Below, piece by piece: positions 1 to 10,515 of a stretch of 64,000 bases of DNA. The DNA lies in contig NC_051070.1 in the NCBI RefSeq assembly GCF_004664715.2, forward strand, positions 41,628,456 through 41,692,455, written 5' to 3'. The position numbers were made by a program, and so were the translations under genes. Source of the stretch: Peromyscus leucopus (Eukaryota > Chordata > Mammalia > Rodentia > Cricetidae). The notes under the pieces are model-generated. The model saw only the letters and a program-made list of their open reading frames with translations, did not search any database and was not told the origin of the DNA. Position 1 is the first letter of the stretch. Each line of letters begins with the position of its first letter.

Positions 1-1993
1 CTACTTTTTGTAAAGCAGATAGAAAACACCACATTAGCAATGACTGTACTGTTATCATTTGTGATACATGTGTTCCAACACCTAATATTAAGAAACACAT
101 ATGGTGACTGTTGTATAGTAGATAATATTTATAAAAACATTTAAATAATTTCAGGAAAAGAATGACAGACTATATAGAATTTCAAAAAAGATTTTTATTT
201 ACTCATTTTCCTCTATAAAAGGAACATTATTAATGAAAGTAATCTGGGAATTAAAGTGGATTTAAAGTGTCAGGAGCAATTAAAATGCCTAAGAATCTGA
301 GGAGAATATGTTTGCTACAAAACTCAGTCATCTCTAGAGATGAAGATACAATGTCTTCTGTTTTGGTCTGACTTGTGTTTTTGTATCTGTCTTCTTATTC
401 TCCGTGTCACCTTCTTGTGATGTTCTTCTCTTCATCATCCCACACAAGTGTATAGACTTTGGAAGCATCAGTACTGTGTATCCCTTTCCCATCTCTTGGA
501 GTTTTCCTGGAACTTACTAAGTCATCTATTTTATATTGTGCCCAATATATATTTACATGTGAAAAAGAGTATAAGTTCATTGAATTCAGTGCCAGGTCTC
601 TCTTTGTATAATTATTCATAGAAGCAGGTATTGTGTCTAAAATAATCTTGTGGTCAAAGAAATGCTTGTTAAATTCAAAATGATGAAGGGATTTGGTTGA
701 AAATGTGTAAGAAAAAGACTAAACACTTAAAAAAGTAAAGTGGACATTGCTGATAACTTGGGGCAACGTGAAATGTTGTAAAGATCTCCCCAGAACAAAG
801 TCAATTGGCTGCAGGCACTGGATAAGGATGTTCAATTTCATTTTTCTTAGAGTAAAGGGCACATTTCTATCTTTCACACAAATTGGTGCAATTACTGGAA
901 CTAGATAGAATTATCCTGCTTGCTATTGTATGTGCTCAGTTTCCCAGAATATGGAAGATACCTTCAGGGATTTATTAACAACTTTCTACAGTCAGACAAT
1001 TTTAACGTGGTGAATGCCCTGGACACTGAATCCTCAAAGTATAAAAGAGTTTTATTTCCAGAAGTTTTTGCATAGCACTGTTATAATTGTGTTGGGAATA
1101 ATATAAATTTTAACCCATAAATGTTCACTGGTTTCTTTTTCTTGCCTCAAGATCTCTAACGAATATGCTGTCATAGACTGATTTGTCTTCAAATCCTCAC
1201 CCAAGCATGCAGGGATAATATATTATAAGTAGTGGAACCAGGGAAATACTAGTTAGAAAAGTGAAAGCACAAATGGATTTTATATCCTTGTGGTTAGAAT
1301 ATAAGTGGCATAGAGGAACATAAAAGAAATTAGATAGAGGGAGTAGAAATAGATGGTGAACAAAGAAACTATCGCCAGAATTTCAGGCTTTGGGATGAAA
1401 ATTACAAGAAGGCTTTTCGTTCTCTGAACACTGTAAAGATTGAGTCTGTTGCAATTGGAAAAAATAATAGAAATATACTAGAGAGCAATAGGTATACTCT
1501 TCTTTGAATATTTGTCACAATGTGTACTTCAACAGCATCTATTATATATTAAAAGTGAGAAAAGCAGGGCGATCCTCAAACTTAGTGTTATGAGCAATGC
1601 TAATGAACTACATAGACATTTTGTTCTCTCCTTCCATTTCTGTCTCTCACTATTTCTCTTTCCCTTCCTTCTGCCTCATTTCTTAAAGAGAAAAAAATCA
1701 TACATGTAATTAAAACAGAAACTAATATGTAATAAGCATTCAATGATGGCATAAATATTTATATGCTGTGTTGCTTTTATATTGCCTTGATAAAAGAACA
1801 CATCCAGGCAACATTTAATTTAGGGGCTCTTACTGCCAGAGGGTTAGATTCCACGACTGTTATGAACACATTGGAGATTGCTTGAATGGTGGAAAGCAGA
1901 TAGGCACAGCAATTGGGCAGTAGCTGAGAGTTTACATGGTGATATAATAAGCACAAGGAAGAGAAAGGGCTAAATGTGTAGCTGAAGTTATCC
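1..1993. other. Unassigned AT-rich DNA
   Basis: No gene, recognisable transposon or structured repeat was identified here. The open frames are under about 85 codons, have no recognisable domain and no supporting splice or promoter context. It could be intergenic or intronic DNA, or repeats too old to recognise by eye. Confidence 0.5.
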
Positions 1994-2349
1994 TGTTCCT
2001 GCCCGGCTCCTATGGCCCTCAGACCCAAGCAAACACACAGAGACTTACATTATTTACAAACTGTATGGCCTAATGCCTCAGGCTTCTTGCTAGCTGTTCT
2101 TAAATCTTAAATTAACCAATTTCTATTAATCTATAAGTTGCCATGTGGCTTGTGGCTTACCGGAATCTTAACATGTTGTTTCTCATCACAGCAGCTGGCA
2201 GCGTCTCTCAGCCTTCTTTCACCCAGCCTTCTCCTCTCTCCTTGTCCCGCCTACACTATCCTTCCAGCCTGGCTACTGGCCAATCAGCATTTTATTTATC
2301 AATCAATCATAGCAACATATAGTCACAGCATACAGGACATCCCACAGCA
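1994..2349 (-). mobile_element. ERVK-type solo LTR (family A)
   Basis: On the minus strand this LTR starts TGCTGTGGGATGTCCTGTATG and carries a CCAAT-like box (window 2280-2284). It contains the same blocks as the LTRs at 27677-28045, 38165-38802 and 42056-42415, including a GGCCAGTAGCCAGGC-like block and the 'cacagagactta' end block. No internal retroviral sequence flanks it, so it is read as a solo LTR. I could not resolve a target duplication. The family name is not assigned; it resembles LTRs that are abundant in cricetid genomes. Confidence 0.7.
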
Positions 2350-2380
2350 TAACTGGGATTAGCAGGGCATTTTAAAAGGT

Positions 2381-2500
2381 CAAAGCCCACCCCCAGTGAC
2401 ACACCTCCAATGAAGGTGGACCTTCTAATTCATCTCAAATAGTTTCAACAAAATAATCAAATATTAGCCTACAAAGGCCATTCTCAGTCAAACCACCACA
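2381..2500 (-). mobile_element. MaLR (MT-like) LTR fragment
   Basis: The segment carries the blocks 'caaagcccacccccagtgacacacctcc' (2381-2408) and 'accaccaca' that also occur in the longer minus-strand copy at 21110-21474. Only the 5' third of the LTR (minus orientation) is present. It lies about 30 bp from the neighbouring ERVK-type LTR. Confidence 0.6.
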
Positions 2501-2899
2501 TAAGATAAAAGCCATATTGGACTTTATGAGTAAATTAGAAAAGGGAAATGGGAAAATGCTCAGTTGTTAAAATTCTGCTGATGTGCAATGCCAGATCATT
2601 TTAAACAATATATATTTTTAAATACTTAGAGATTCCATACAATTTATTTTGAACATAATCTCTGTTGAGAGATATTTTGTTTATGTTGTGACAAATAAAG
2701 TTTGCTGTGTGTCATAGAGTAAAGCTAGTCACTAGTTAACCATAGAGGCCTGGGTGCCTATATAGAGAGGAACAGGAGGTGATAAGACAGCATGGAGACA
2801 TTATTTCTGCCTTTTTGGACTGAAGAAATGGAAGAGAAAGGGAGCAACTATGGCTGTCCTGCTTCTCTGAAATTTTAGGTTTTACCCTAATATCCGACT

Positions 2900-3650
2900 C
2901 CTGGTTTTTATTGATAAGATTAATTAGGTTTATGCTTCAGTTCATCCCTCACAATTTTTTCCATAACTTATATGCTTCCCATATTCCCTTTCCTACCCAC
3001 CCAACTTTGAGCTCCCCCCCCTACTCATACTTCCAGTCCAATTTGTATTGCACAAAAGTCTTAGGAATGGTCCCTGCCCTGGGCTGTGATTTATCTTCCA
3101 GGGATCACAACATTAAAGAAAGCTAATGTTCTTTGCAGTAGCAATCAAATGACAATAGCTCCTCTGTTATGGGTGGAATTTCACGCCCACTTTCTTTCTC
3201 TATCCTGTAATTCTGTCTGGTTCAAGTTTGCAAAGATCTTGCGAAGGATGTCACAATTGCCATGGGTTCATACATGCAGCTGACTTTTTGTGTCCAGAAA
3301 CTATGTATCCTTTGCATTTTCATCTACTTCTACAATTTATAACCTCCCAGGTCTTCTCCGATGAAGATGCCTCAGTATTAGTGGTAGTGGTATGATATAT
3401 GATGATCCTTTTTGGGGAGGAACTCTCCAACATCTCTTGTTCTTGAACATGGATCATTTGTGAGATTCTGTATTAATTTCCATTATAAGGGAGCACTTCT
3501 TTGAAGAGGATTTAGAAATGTGGTGATCTAAGGGCACAGCAATAAGCATTAGTAACAATTTTAATACTGTGCCAATTTTTCAAAATAATTGTATTGTAAA
3601 TCCACATAGGACCTACCTAGCTTCATGTTCTTGGCCCTTCTAACAGTGTC
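2900..3650 (-). mobile_element. Old L1 (Lx-like) 3' UTR fragment
   Basis: Read on the minus strand, the segment follows the layout of rodent Lx 3' UTRs, with blocks around 'atagctcctctgttatgggtgg' (3155-3176) and 'tttttgtgtccagaaa' (3285-3300). It is divergent and has no ORF2. Assignment rests on remembered layout of murine L1 3' UTRs, so boundaries are approximate. Confidence 0.55.
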
Positions 3651-4250
3651 AGATTTGGCGTTTATCTCATGAACTAAATCTTAGATATAATCAGTAAGTG
3701 ATTAGCTTCTCCCACAACATTTGTGTTAAATCTTAAGCATAAATCAATTTAAATTTAATATATGAATTTTACCAAAATATAATAATTTAAATATAGAGGT
3801 TAAATACATTGTATTTATTATCTTTACTGCATAGTTATCTTCTCCATTTTGTATTTTGCCCAGGTCACGGCACACCTTGGGGTTCAGGTCCTGAGGCAGG
3901 GACAAGGCATTGACGAAAGATTTGTCCAACACCAGATGATTTTCACATCAGTGCTTGGACCTGAATAGCTCAAGTCATCTTCATTTATACTTGAAAAGCA
4001 TCTTTTTTTCCCATACTTCAAGATTAACCTCCAGAAAATACAAATATGTTTTCTTCCAATTTTTATATCAAAAATAACTTTTAAAGCCAATAGAACACTT
4101 AATATTTTGTTAACTTGTCTAAATACCACCCCAGACACATCCTGTCTTGATATAGGCACACATTCGCAAGAATAACAATATCATTTAAAACTTAACAAAG
4201 CATAGTTACAGAAATAGTGATAATTTGCTATACACTGCTTGCATACTGTT
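3651..4250. other. Unassigned AT-rich DNA
   Basis: No recognisable gene or repeat was seen. The two overlapping minus-strand open frames (62 and 91 codons) share no recognisable motif and are treated as chance. Confidence 0.5.
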
Positions 4251-5014
4251 TGCTCCTATTTCTTTTTTTAAATTTTATTTTATTTTACAATACAGTTCAG
4301 TTCTACATAACAGCCATGGATTTCCTTGTTCTCCCCCCCTCCCGCCCCTCTCCCTTATCCCAGCTACCCCCCATTCCTATCTCCTCCAGGGCAAAGCCAG
4401 AGCTCCACCTGGGGCTAGCCATGGATCTCTGCATCCAGATCCCTCAGTCCTTGGATGGTGTTTCTAGCACAACAATTAGGGTGTTTGGCCATCCCATCAC
4501 CAGAGTAGGTCAGTTCGGACTGTCTCTCGATCATTGCCAGCAGTCTATTGTGGGGATATCTTTGTGGATTTCTGTGGCTCTCTAGCACTTTGCTTCTTCC
4601 TATTCTCATGTGGTCTTCATTTACCATGGTCTCCTATTCCTTGTTCTCCCTCTCTGTTCTTAATCCAGCTGGGATCTCCTGCTTCCCCAAGCTCTCTTCC
4701 CTTGACCCTCGCCCTTCATTACCCCCACTCACGTCCAGGCTGTTCATGTAGATCTCATACTCAGCAGAGAAAAACAATGACATCGTGAGGTTTGCAGGCA
4801 AATGGATGGATCTAGAAAAAAATCATCCTGAGTGAGGTAACCCAGACTCAGAAAGACAAACATGGTATGTACTCACTCATAGGAGGATACTAGATGTGGA
4901 ACAAGGATGACTGGACTGCTACTCACATCACCAGGGAGGCATTCTGGAAAACAGGACCCCAAGAAAGACACGGGGATTACCCAATGACGGAGAAATGGAT
5001 GCTCCTATTTCTTT
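4251..5014 (-). mobile_element. Twin-primed (5'-inverted) L1 with 15-bp target duplication
   Basis: The element is flanked by a perfect direct repeat TGCTCCTATTTCTTT at 4251-4265 and 5000-5014. Next to the left repeat is a T-rich tract, the complement of the L1 A-tail, followed by the L1 3' UTR on the minus strand to about 4757. The rest, about 4757-4999, is L1 in the plus orientation and encodes the ORF2 C-terminal end. Compared with the colinear copy at 49993-51166, the plus piece stops at 'aaatggatg' and the minus piece starts at 'atgagatct', so the two are adjacent in L1. This is the hallmark of twin priming. The insert is about 730 bp and cannot encode a full ORF2. Confidence 0.9.
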
Positions 5015-5157
5015 AACTGCCCATTAACTTTCTTGCCTGTGAGCCTGTCAACATTGAATCAGAACAGTACCCAGGGACCGTGGCGACAGCTCGTATTTCC
5101 AGATAAGAAACCCGAGAAGCATTAATTCCCAAAGGATTTTAGGGGAAAATTTGAGGG

Positions 5158-5158
<1 letters not shown>

Positions 5159-5193
<35 letters not shown>

Positions 5194-5282
5194 AATTTCC
5201 AGGAATGATTGCATCTGTCTCCAGCACCACTGCCACCATCTGAACGAATCTGACCTTTCTGCTGCACAATGCTATACAAAAA

Positions 5283-5338
<56 letters not shown>
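5159..5338. repeat. Two long A-tracts with an unidentified 93-bp spacer
   Basis: A-tracts of about 33 and 55 bases (5159-5190 and 5284-5338) bracket a 93-bp non-repetitive stretch. They could be tails of small retrocopies, but I could not name a parent RNA. GGAATGATT at 5202-5210 recurs inverted as AATCATTCC at 5337-5345. The phenylalanine-rich frames on the minus strand are translations of poly(T). Confidence 0.75.
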
Positions 5339-5342
<4 letters not shown>

Positions 5343-5708
5343 TCCAGCAGACGACATAAACACATCAACATTATGACAGAAAGAAGAGCATGCAGGCTGC
5401 ACAGTTCCAGCAGTACTCACCGCTGTACTGAAGTCCACTGGTTCTTGCCAAGTGGGAAACCATCTCCACGGATCTTGCCTCATGGAAACTACTAATTACT
5501 AATTAAGTGATTGCTTTAAATTCTACATTCACTTTCATTTTCTTGTAGCATTTGCTTCAATCTGCTTGGGGAAAATGTGAAGAATTATTGTTTTGCAAGT
5601 ACTAAGCCTATTAAACTTAATTCCTGTTCCTTGAAAATAACAACTTTTGCTTTGGATTCATGGTCCCAACATTCTATGTCTTGCCCTAGAAAAATAATTC
5701 CTTACAAT

Positions 5709-5988
5709 TGTAGTGGGTAGCCATTCCAGCTTTGATCTGGAAGTTGACTTTGGCAACTGTCACGCCTACGAGGCAGGGCCAGGGGAGGAGCCTGGAGACC
5801 GGAGATCTGGATGGGCCAGGGACCCTGAATTCTGGAGATGGACTTAGCAGAGCTCCAGAGAACACTGCTGGACAGTGATAAACCTTCCCCAGACCCCGCG
5901 AGACCTACCTATCCCTTAATTTGTAAGTTACACCATTAAATAAATATCCTTTTAACTACGTGGAGTGGCCTTAATAATTTCACCAATA
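5709..5988 (+). repeat. 5' LTR of the provirus (family C)
   Basis: It begins TGTAGTGGGTAGCCATTCC and shares its layout with the 3' LTR at 8892. It contains 'ccattaaataaat', a likely polyadenylation signal at 5936-5943. It is about 28 bp shorter than its 3' partner because of two internal deletions relative to that copy, so the LTRs have had time to diverge or the provirus formed by recombination. Confidence 0.85.
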
Positions 5989-5990
5989 TC

Positions 5991-6007
5991 TGGTGCTCAC
6001 ATGGGGC
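5991..6007 (+). other. Degraded primer binding site (tRNA-Lys1,2-like)
   Basis: TGGTGCTCACATGGGGC lies two bases downstream of the 5' LTR. Against the known Lys1,2 complementary site used by betaretroviruses it differs by C-to-T and G-to-A type changes and one missing base, as expected from CpG decay. It supports an ERVK assignment. Confidence 0.65.
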
Positions 6008-6396
6008 AAATTCCAAAGGTCTGGATGGCTCTCACCCTCTCCTCCCTGGCTAGCGTGTACCTAAACCCACCTGCAAAATTCCACATAACCAGGGAACACC
6101 TATACGGTTCCATTCCCGAAAAAGGGAGCAGCTAGTCCAGTCTCATTCCCTAGCTTAGCCCGAGACCAGGAAAGAGGCACTCCCCTGCTCCCTGGTCTGC
6201 TCCCTGAGTGCTGGCTCCAGTTTCTGCCATCTCATCTCCAGCCAAGATCCCAGCAGGCCCTGCTTCGGAGCTGTACCAACGCCACCTGCTGGCTGAAAAG
6301 TGCTACTACATGCCCCCAAACCAAGAAAGGTAAGCATATTATTATTTCAAGTAAAGGTACTTGATAATTTTACACCTTAAAATTGACTAACAAATT

Positions 6397-7261
6397 TTGA
6401 GTAATACTTGTAATATGGCCGACAACATTACCTTACAAGAATTTAAAAACCTTTTTGCCTGTATGATGAATGACATCTTCCTGGAAATATACGACATTCC
6501 TAAGGCATATCTGGCCTGTACAATTTTGGCATTCATCGTAATAATTCACACAGTGTTCAAACACTGGTTTAAGAACAAAGATGAGTCATTATTTGGACTG
6601 ATACAGGCTTTAAAAGATAGCAATGAAGGCTTACAGAAAAAGAATCTTTTCTCTTTGTTTAAAATACAATGAAGGCTTACAGAAAAAGATTCTTTCTCTG
6701 GAATCTGCTGATCAGGATTTACAAAACAGGCTTGTAGTGAAAATTGATCTTATTGATAATAAATGTGAATATTTAATGGATAGAACACTAACTCTCCAGA
6801 CATTATATAAGGAAGAAAGATTATCATTAATTGATAAGATAAGGTCCATGGAATCATGTGTTTCTGAGGAACATAAAAACTTCTATGATTCTATGAGAAA
6901 TCTGGAGTCCCTTGCCAGAGAGGAGGTTCACTACCTAGAACAGACCCTAGGTGCTCATTTGCAAGCCCTAGAAGAAACTCTCAATAAACATGACAAGGGA
7001 CCTAATAAGCAGAAGGGCAAGGCCTTAGGAGTTGTAACATCTCCAGATGGCTCCCATACAATGGCTTATCCTGTTATCATCCATGAGAAGCCAGTAGATG
7101 ACACATACCCCGAGCCATATAATACATATACATTACAACCAATTTCAACAAGGGACTTTAAAAATATAAAGGAAGCAGTAGTTACATATGGGATACACTC
7201 CACATATGTAAGACAGATGTTAAATTTGTGGTCTACCACACATACAACTGGCATCAGTTAA
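6397..7261 (+). pseudogene. gag-like coding remnant of the ERV, frameshifted
   Basis: Two overlapping frames (6397-6672 and 6623-7261) encode a basic, coiled-coil-rich protein. The first has a hydrophobic stretch near residues 38-56. The second, 212 codons, has a heptad-rich central region with many Leu, Glu and Lys. A C-terminal segment with a YPVI motif (about residues 150-153) and the TYTLQP and FKNIKEAV-like blocks resembles the matrix-capsid boundary and capsid start of ERVK Gag proteins. The change of frame is explained by a 46-bp tandem duplication (copies starting at 6621 and 6667). A stop at 7259-7261 then cuts the capsid-like part, and similar coding continues briefly in another frame. 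Gag would form the particle shell; this copy cannot. The Gag assignment is by pattern and position, not by search. Confidence 0.65.
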
Positions 7262-7499
7262 TTTCAGCTGTTCTAGAATATAGCCAGCAGTTACAGTGGA
7301 AAAGCTGGTTGAGAGAAGAGGCAAAACATTTAGAACAAGGTAAAATCACCCCCTAAACAGCAGTAAGCAATTCTAAGAAAATGACGCCCCTTCTTCCTTA
7401 GGTTTCATAATTCTCAGGGTTATGGATGATGGTTATAGGGTTGGGGGTGGAAGAAAATATTAGACTCAATATTCTAAAAAAAGAGGGGGGAAGAAGAAA

Positions 7500-8880
7500 T
7501 GGAATGGACAGGTATAAGATATTATGGTAGATCACTGTATATACTAGTAAACAAATTTAGTAAAATGCAACCTTAGATAATTTGCACTATAATTTGTACT
7601 GTTATGGATTCTTATATGTTGATACAAATGTAAACTATTTTTATATTCCTGTTTAAGATAATTTGTATATTGATACAAATACAGAACTATATTTGTTATA
7701 ATGTACATATATTTCTACTCTTATTTGAAATATTTTTATATTGATACAAATGTAAATTTATATCTGTCATACTTTATGTATGTTCTACTTCTGTTTAGGA
7801 TATTCGGTATATTGATATATATTTAAGATTATTGTCATATTGCATATCATACTATATATTCCTACCTCTGTTATAAATATCTTGTGTATTGTCACGATTT
7901 TGAAGTCATCATTCTTTACCATACATTTGCTTATAGACTGTTTACCTTGTTTACGTGAAGCCTTAGTCCTTAGGTTATATCGGGTAGATAAGACTTATAG
8001 ATTTATAGTCACCTATGCCAGTCATCTCTATAGTTACATTAGTTAAGTTATCCAGATTTACAGATACATAGGTCAGATGGACAGGTAATCTTCAAACACT
8101 TCATAGACCTAGAGAATATGGCATTTAAATAACTTAGAATTCTGTTGACTTGAGACACAATTGCTCCTGGCTGCACCAATTTGATCCTGAAAGAATGTTG
8201 GGCTTCTAAGACATTTACATTTGGAAGTTTGTCTTCTTGGCACAAAATGGCCTACTGGGCAAAGAACTGCCCTTGCCTTGATGCTGACAGTATAAATATA
8301 ATGCTGTCCTTTCTGGACAAGCGGGACACAAAGAAAATGACCACTCTGCTCTGCCAAGACAGGGTAAGATGGTCTTTCAGAATTCCTGCTTCTGAAATGG
8401 TCTGTAAGATACTCTAGGCCTGTAGCCAATTTGAATGCACCAACAATGCTGAGAAATATTAGGTGACTGTCCAGTCTGCCAGCTGTCTTGGTCTACTCTT
8501 GCAAGATTCTCGAAAGTTGCTTGCATCCATCTATCATTTCTCAGGTACCATTATGTTCCTTCTCAGGTATTTGATGGGATTGAAGACTAGCAGTTATAGT
8601 TACAACTTAGTATATATAATATCTTAGATAGAACATATTAAGTATTAGATTCAGGTTCTTTAGGATAGGACACCTTTTGGAATGATCTTTATAACATGCC
8701 ATTTACCTATGCTCTATACTTCTCTGGATTTTAGTATGTGTTTCTTGCTTGATATTGTTTGCATTGGTTGTAGTTCCATCTTATCTAGGGTCATTATCCC
8801 TCATTATTCCTGAACAATATTTGATAACCATACCTTTGTATATAGTCTTGTATTAGTTTAGAACCTTCTTATTTAGACAA
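7500..8880 (+). other. AT-rich non-coding internal region of the ERV with degenerate tandem repeats
   Basis: The region between the gag remnant and the polypurine tract has no pol or env frames. The motif TTGATACAAAT recurs at 7619, 7670 and 7741, with a decayed copy at 7812. The spacing of 51, 71 and 71 bp implies old tandem duplication. A block near 8462-8610 ('gtgactgtccag', 'gttgcttgcat', 'cagttatagtt') also occurs in the ERV fragment at 31315-31955, linking the two internal regions. Confidence 0.7.
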
Positions 8881-8891
8881 AAAGGGGAAGA

Positions 8892-9199
8892 TGTAGTGGG
8901 TAGCCATTCCAGGTTTGATCTGGAAGTTCCAACCCCCATTGAGACTTTGGAAACTGTCACACTTATGAGGCGGGGCCAGGGGAGACACTTGGAGACCCAA
9001 GATCTGGATGGGCCAGTGTTCTCTCTGTTCTGGGACCCTGAACAGTGGAGGTGGAATGAGCAGAGCTCCAGAGAACACCGCTGGACTGTGATACACCTTC
9101 CCCAGACCCCGCGAACTACCTATCCCTTAATTTGTAAGTTACACCATTAAATAAATACCCTTTTAACTATGTGGAGTGGTGTTAATAATTTCACCAATA
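8892..9199 (+). repeat. 3' LTR of the provirus (family C)
   Basis: It starts TGTAGTGGGTAGCC directly after the polypurine tract and ends at CACCAATA, as the 5' copy does. It has the same AATAAA box (9148-9154) and retains two short segments missing from the 5' LTR. Confidence 0.85.
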
Positions 9200-9219
9200 T
9201 ACAGTGTTTAATTGTGACC

Positions 9220-9696
9220 TCATATGTAATTGACAATGGAAGAATGTTTAGAAAGCATTCTCAGATTTGTGCTATATAATTGGATTGCATCAGTTTTCCT
9301 TTGCAGTTTCAAATTTAATAGGCTTTGGTTAATGATAATGTGCTTTATTTGACCACAAGCATCAACTCTAGTATAACTGGGTATGACTTCTGATATTCGC
9401 TTGTCTAGTTCCTTAAAACCAAACACTTCCTTTACATAGACATATAATGTTTTATCAGTTGCTACATTCACCGGGGCATGTCTGCACCCAGGGAAGTCTA
9501 CCTGCTTGTGTCTGTGGGTGCTTGAGCAAGGCAGGGGAACAGCCAAACTCCTGCCATGCTCAGATGAGAACATCCAGTATTTTAGGCATGCTCTGACCCC
9601 TTCTCGCCAGCCCTGCTCTGCCAGCTGCAACACCTGTGAACAGCAACAAGGTCCAGCATGGCAAGATATCCATAAAGGTTGAGTAGTGGCAATCAC
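9220..9696 (-). other. Longest open frame not explained by a recognised transposon (158 codons)
   Basis: This minus-strand frame runs immediately downstream of the ERV. I do not recognise the product: no signal peptide, obvious membrane span or catalytic motif was seen. The cysteine-rich first third comes from a GC-richer block (9470-9670) that may be old repeat. No splice sites, promoter or tail support expression. It is listed only so that the stretch is described; chance is the default explanation. Confidence 0.15.
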
Positions 9697-9769
9697 TTAT
9701 TAGTGGTAAACAACAGTTCTCTAATTGAACTTAAGGCCTACTCAACAAGAGAGAAGTCATGCCTTCTGA

Positions 9770-10515
9770 CTGAGAGCTTAGGTAGCTTCCTGGGGTGATG
9801 GAGGTCAAGGTCACAGAAAACTATCTACAATCATCTCTTTGCTAGCCCAGCATATTTCCATACTACATTCTAAATCTTATTCTTATACCCACATACAAGT
9901 GTAGCTATCGCTGCTCATCAAAGAAGTCTCTCTTTACACCAGTGGGGACCATAACAGAAAAAAATACAACTGGACATAATATAGAGATCGCTGGACTGTG
10001 GGGAATTTAGCATAGAAGAGTTTATCTATCACAGTCCCTAAATCTATGACTCAGGGAAAACAGAAGAAAGCAGGGAGGAAAGATTGTGAGTCTCAGAATA
10101 CTGGGAAAGCATGCAGTGAAACAGTTTCTTCCCAGAAAGGCTTTGTAAAAAGACTGGAACACTGGCCTTATCAATGACATGTTAACCTGGAAGAGGGAAA
10201 ATTCAGAGTCTCACTCCTAGATAAAAAGCTACAAGGTAATTAAAGACTGCCAGAAGAATTCACCTCTCCCAGGGATGAGTACCCTTATTGGTCCTTACGT
10301 TAAATGCACTAAAAGCATATACACACAAACAACTAAACAAGAATCACTGGATAAGAGTCATATACTCAAAGAGAAAGAGTCAATCAATTTGAAAGCAGAA
10401 AGAATGGAAAGGGCTGGAAGAAGGAAGCTTTGGAGAGGCTGGAGGAAAGGAACGGATGATGGAAAGTGGGGTAATTCTATTTCAACTGAAAATATTTTAA
10501 ACAAATGGAAGTAGT
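9770..10515 (+). mobile_element. Old L1 (Lx-like) 3' UTR fragment
   Basis: The segment contains blocks typical of rodent Lx 3' UTRs: the 'agtggggaccat(a)acagaaaa' region near 9940, the 'gaaagattgtgag' region near 10078, and a terminal purine-rich part (10390-10480) with GGAAAGGGCTGG and GGAGAGGCTGGAGG. No ORF2 remains. Exact ends are uncertain. Confidence 0.5.

Larger units (their letters stand above)
5703..9205 (+). mobile_element. Degenerate gag-bearing ERVK-type provirus
   Basis: Two related LTRs (5709-5988, 8892-9199) flank about 2.9 kb of internal sequence. Candidate target duplications are TACAAT before the 5' LTR and TACAGT after the 3' LTR, one mismatch in six. Two bases after the 5' LTR is TGGTGCTCACATGGGGC, which resembles the Lys1,2 tRNA primer site of betaretroviruses with C-to-T changes and one missing base. 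A polypurine tract, AAAAAGGGGAAGA, abuts the 3' LTR. Only a broken gag-like region is coding; protease, reverse transcriptase, integrase and env were not found. The internal region is far shorter than a complete ERVK, so this is a deleted, non-autonomous element. A related LTR lies at 58482-58781. Confidence 0.85.

Noticed and set aside
2138..2362. 74-codon hydrophobic frame
   Set aside because: It is antisense sequence of a solo LTR.
5048..5483. Phenylalanine-rich minus-strand frames of 73 and 114 codons
   Set aside because: They are translations of the two poly(T) tracts with short unique ends; no recognisable domain.
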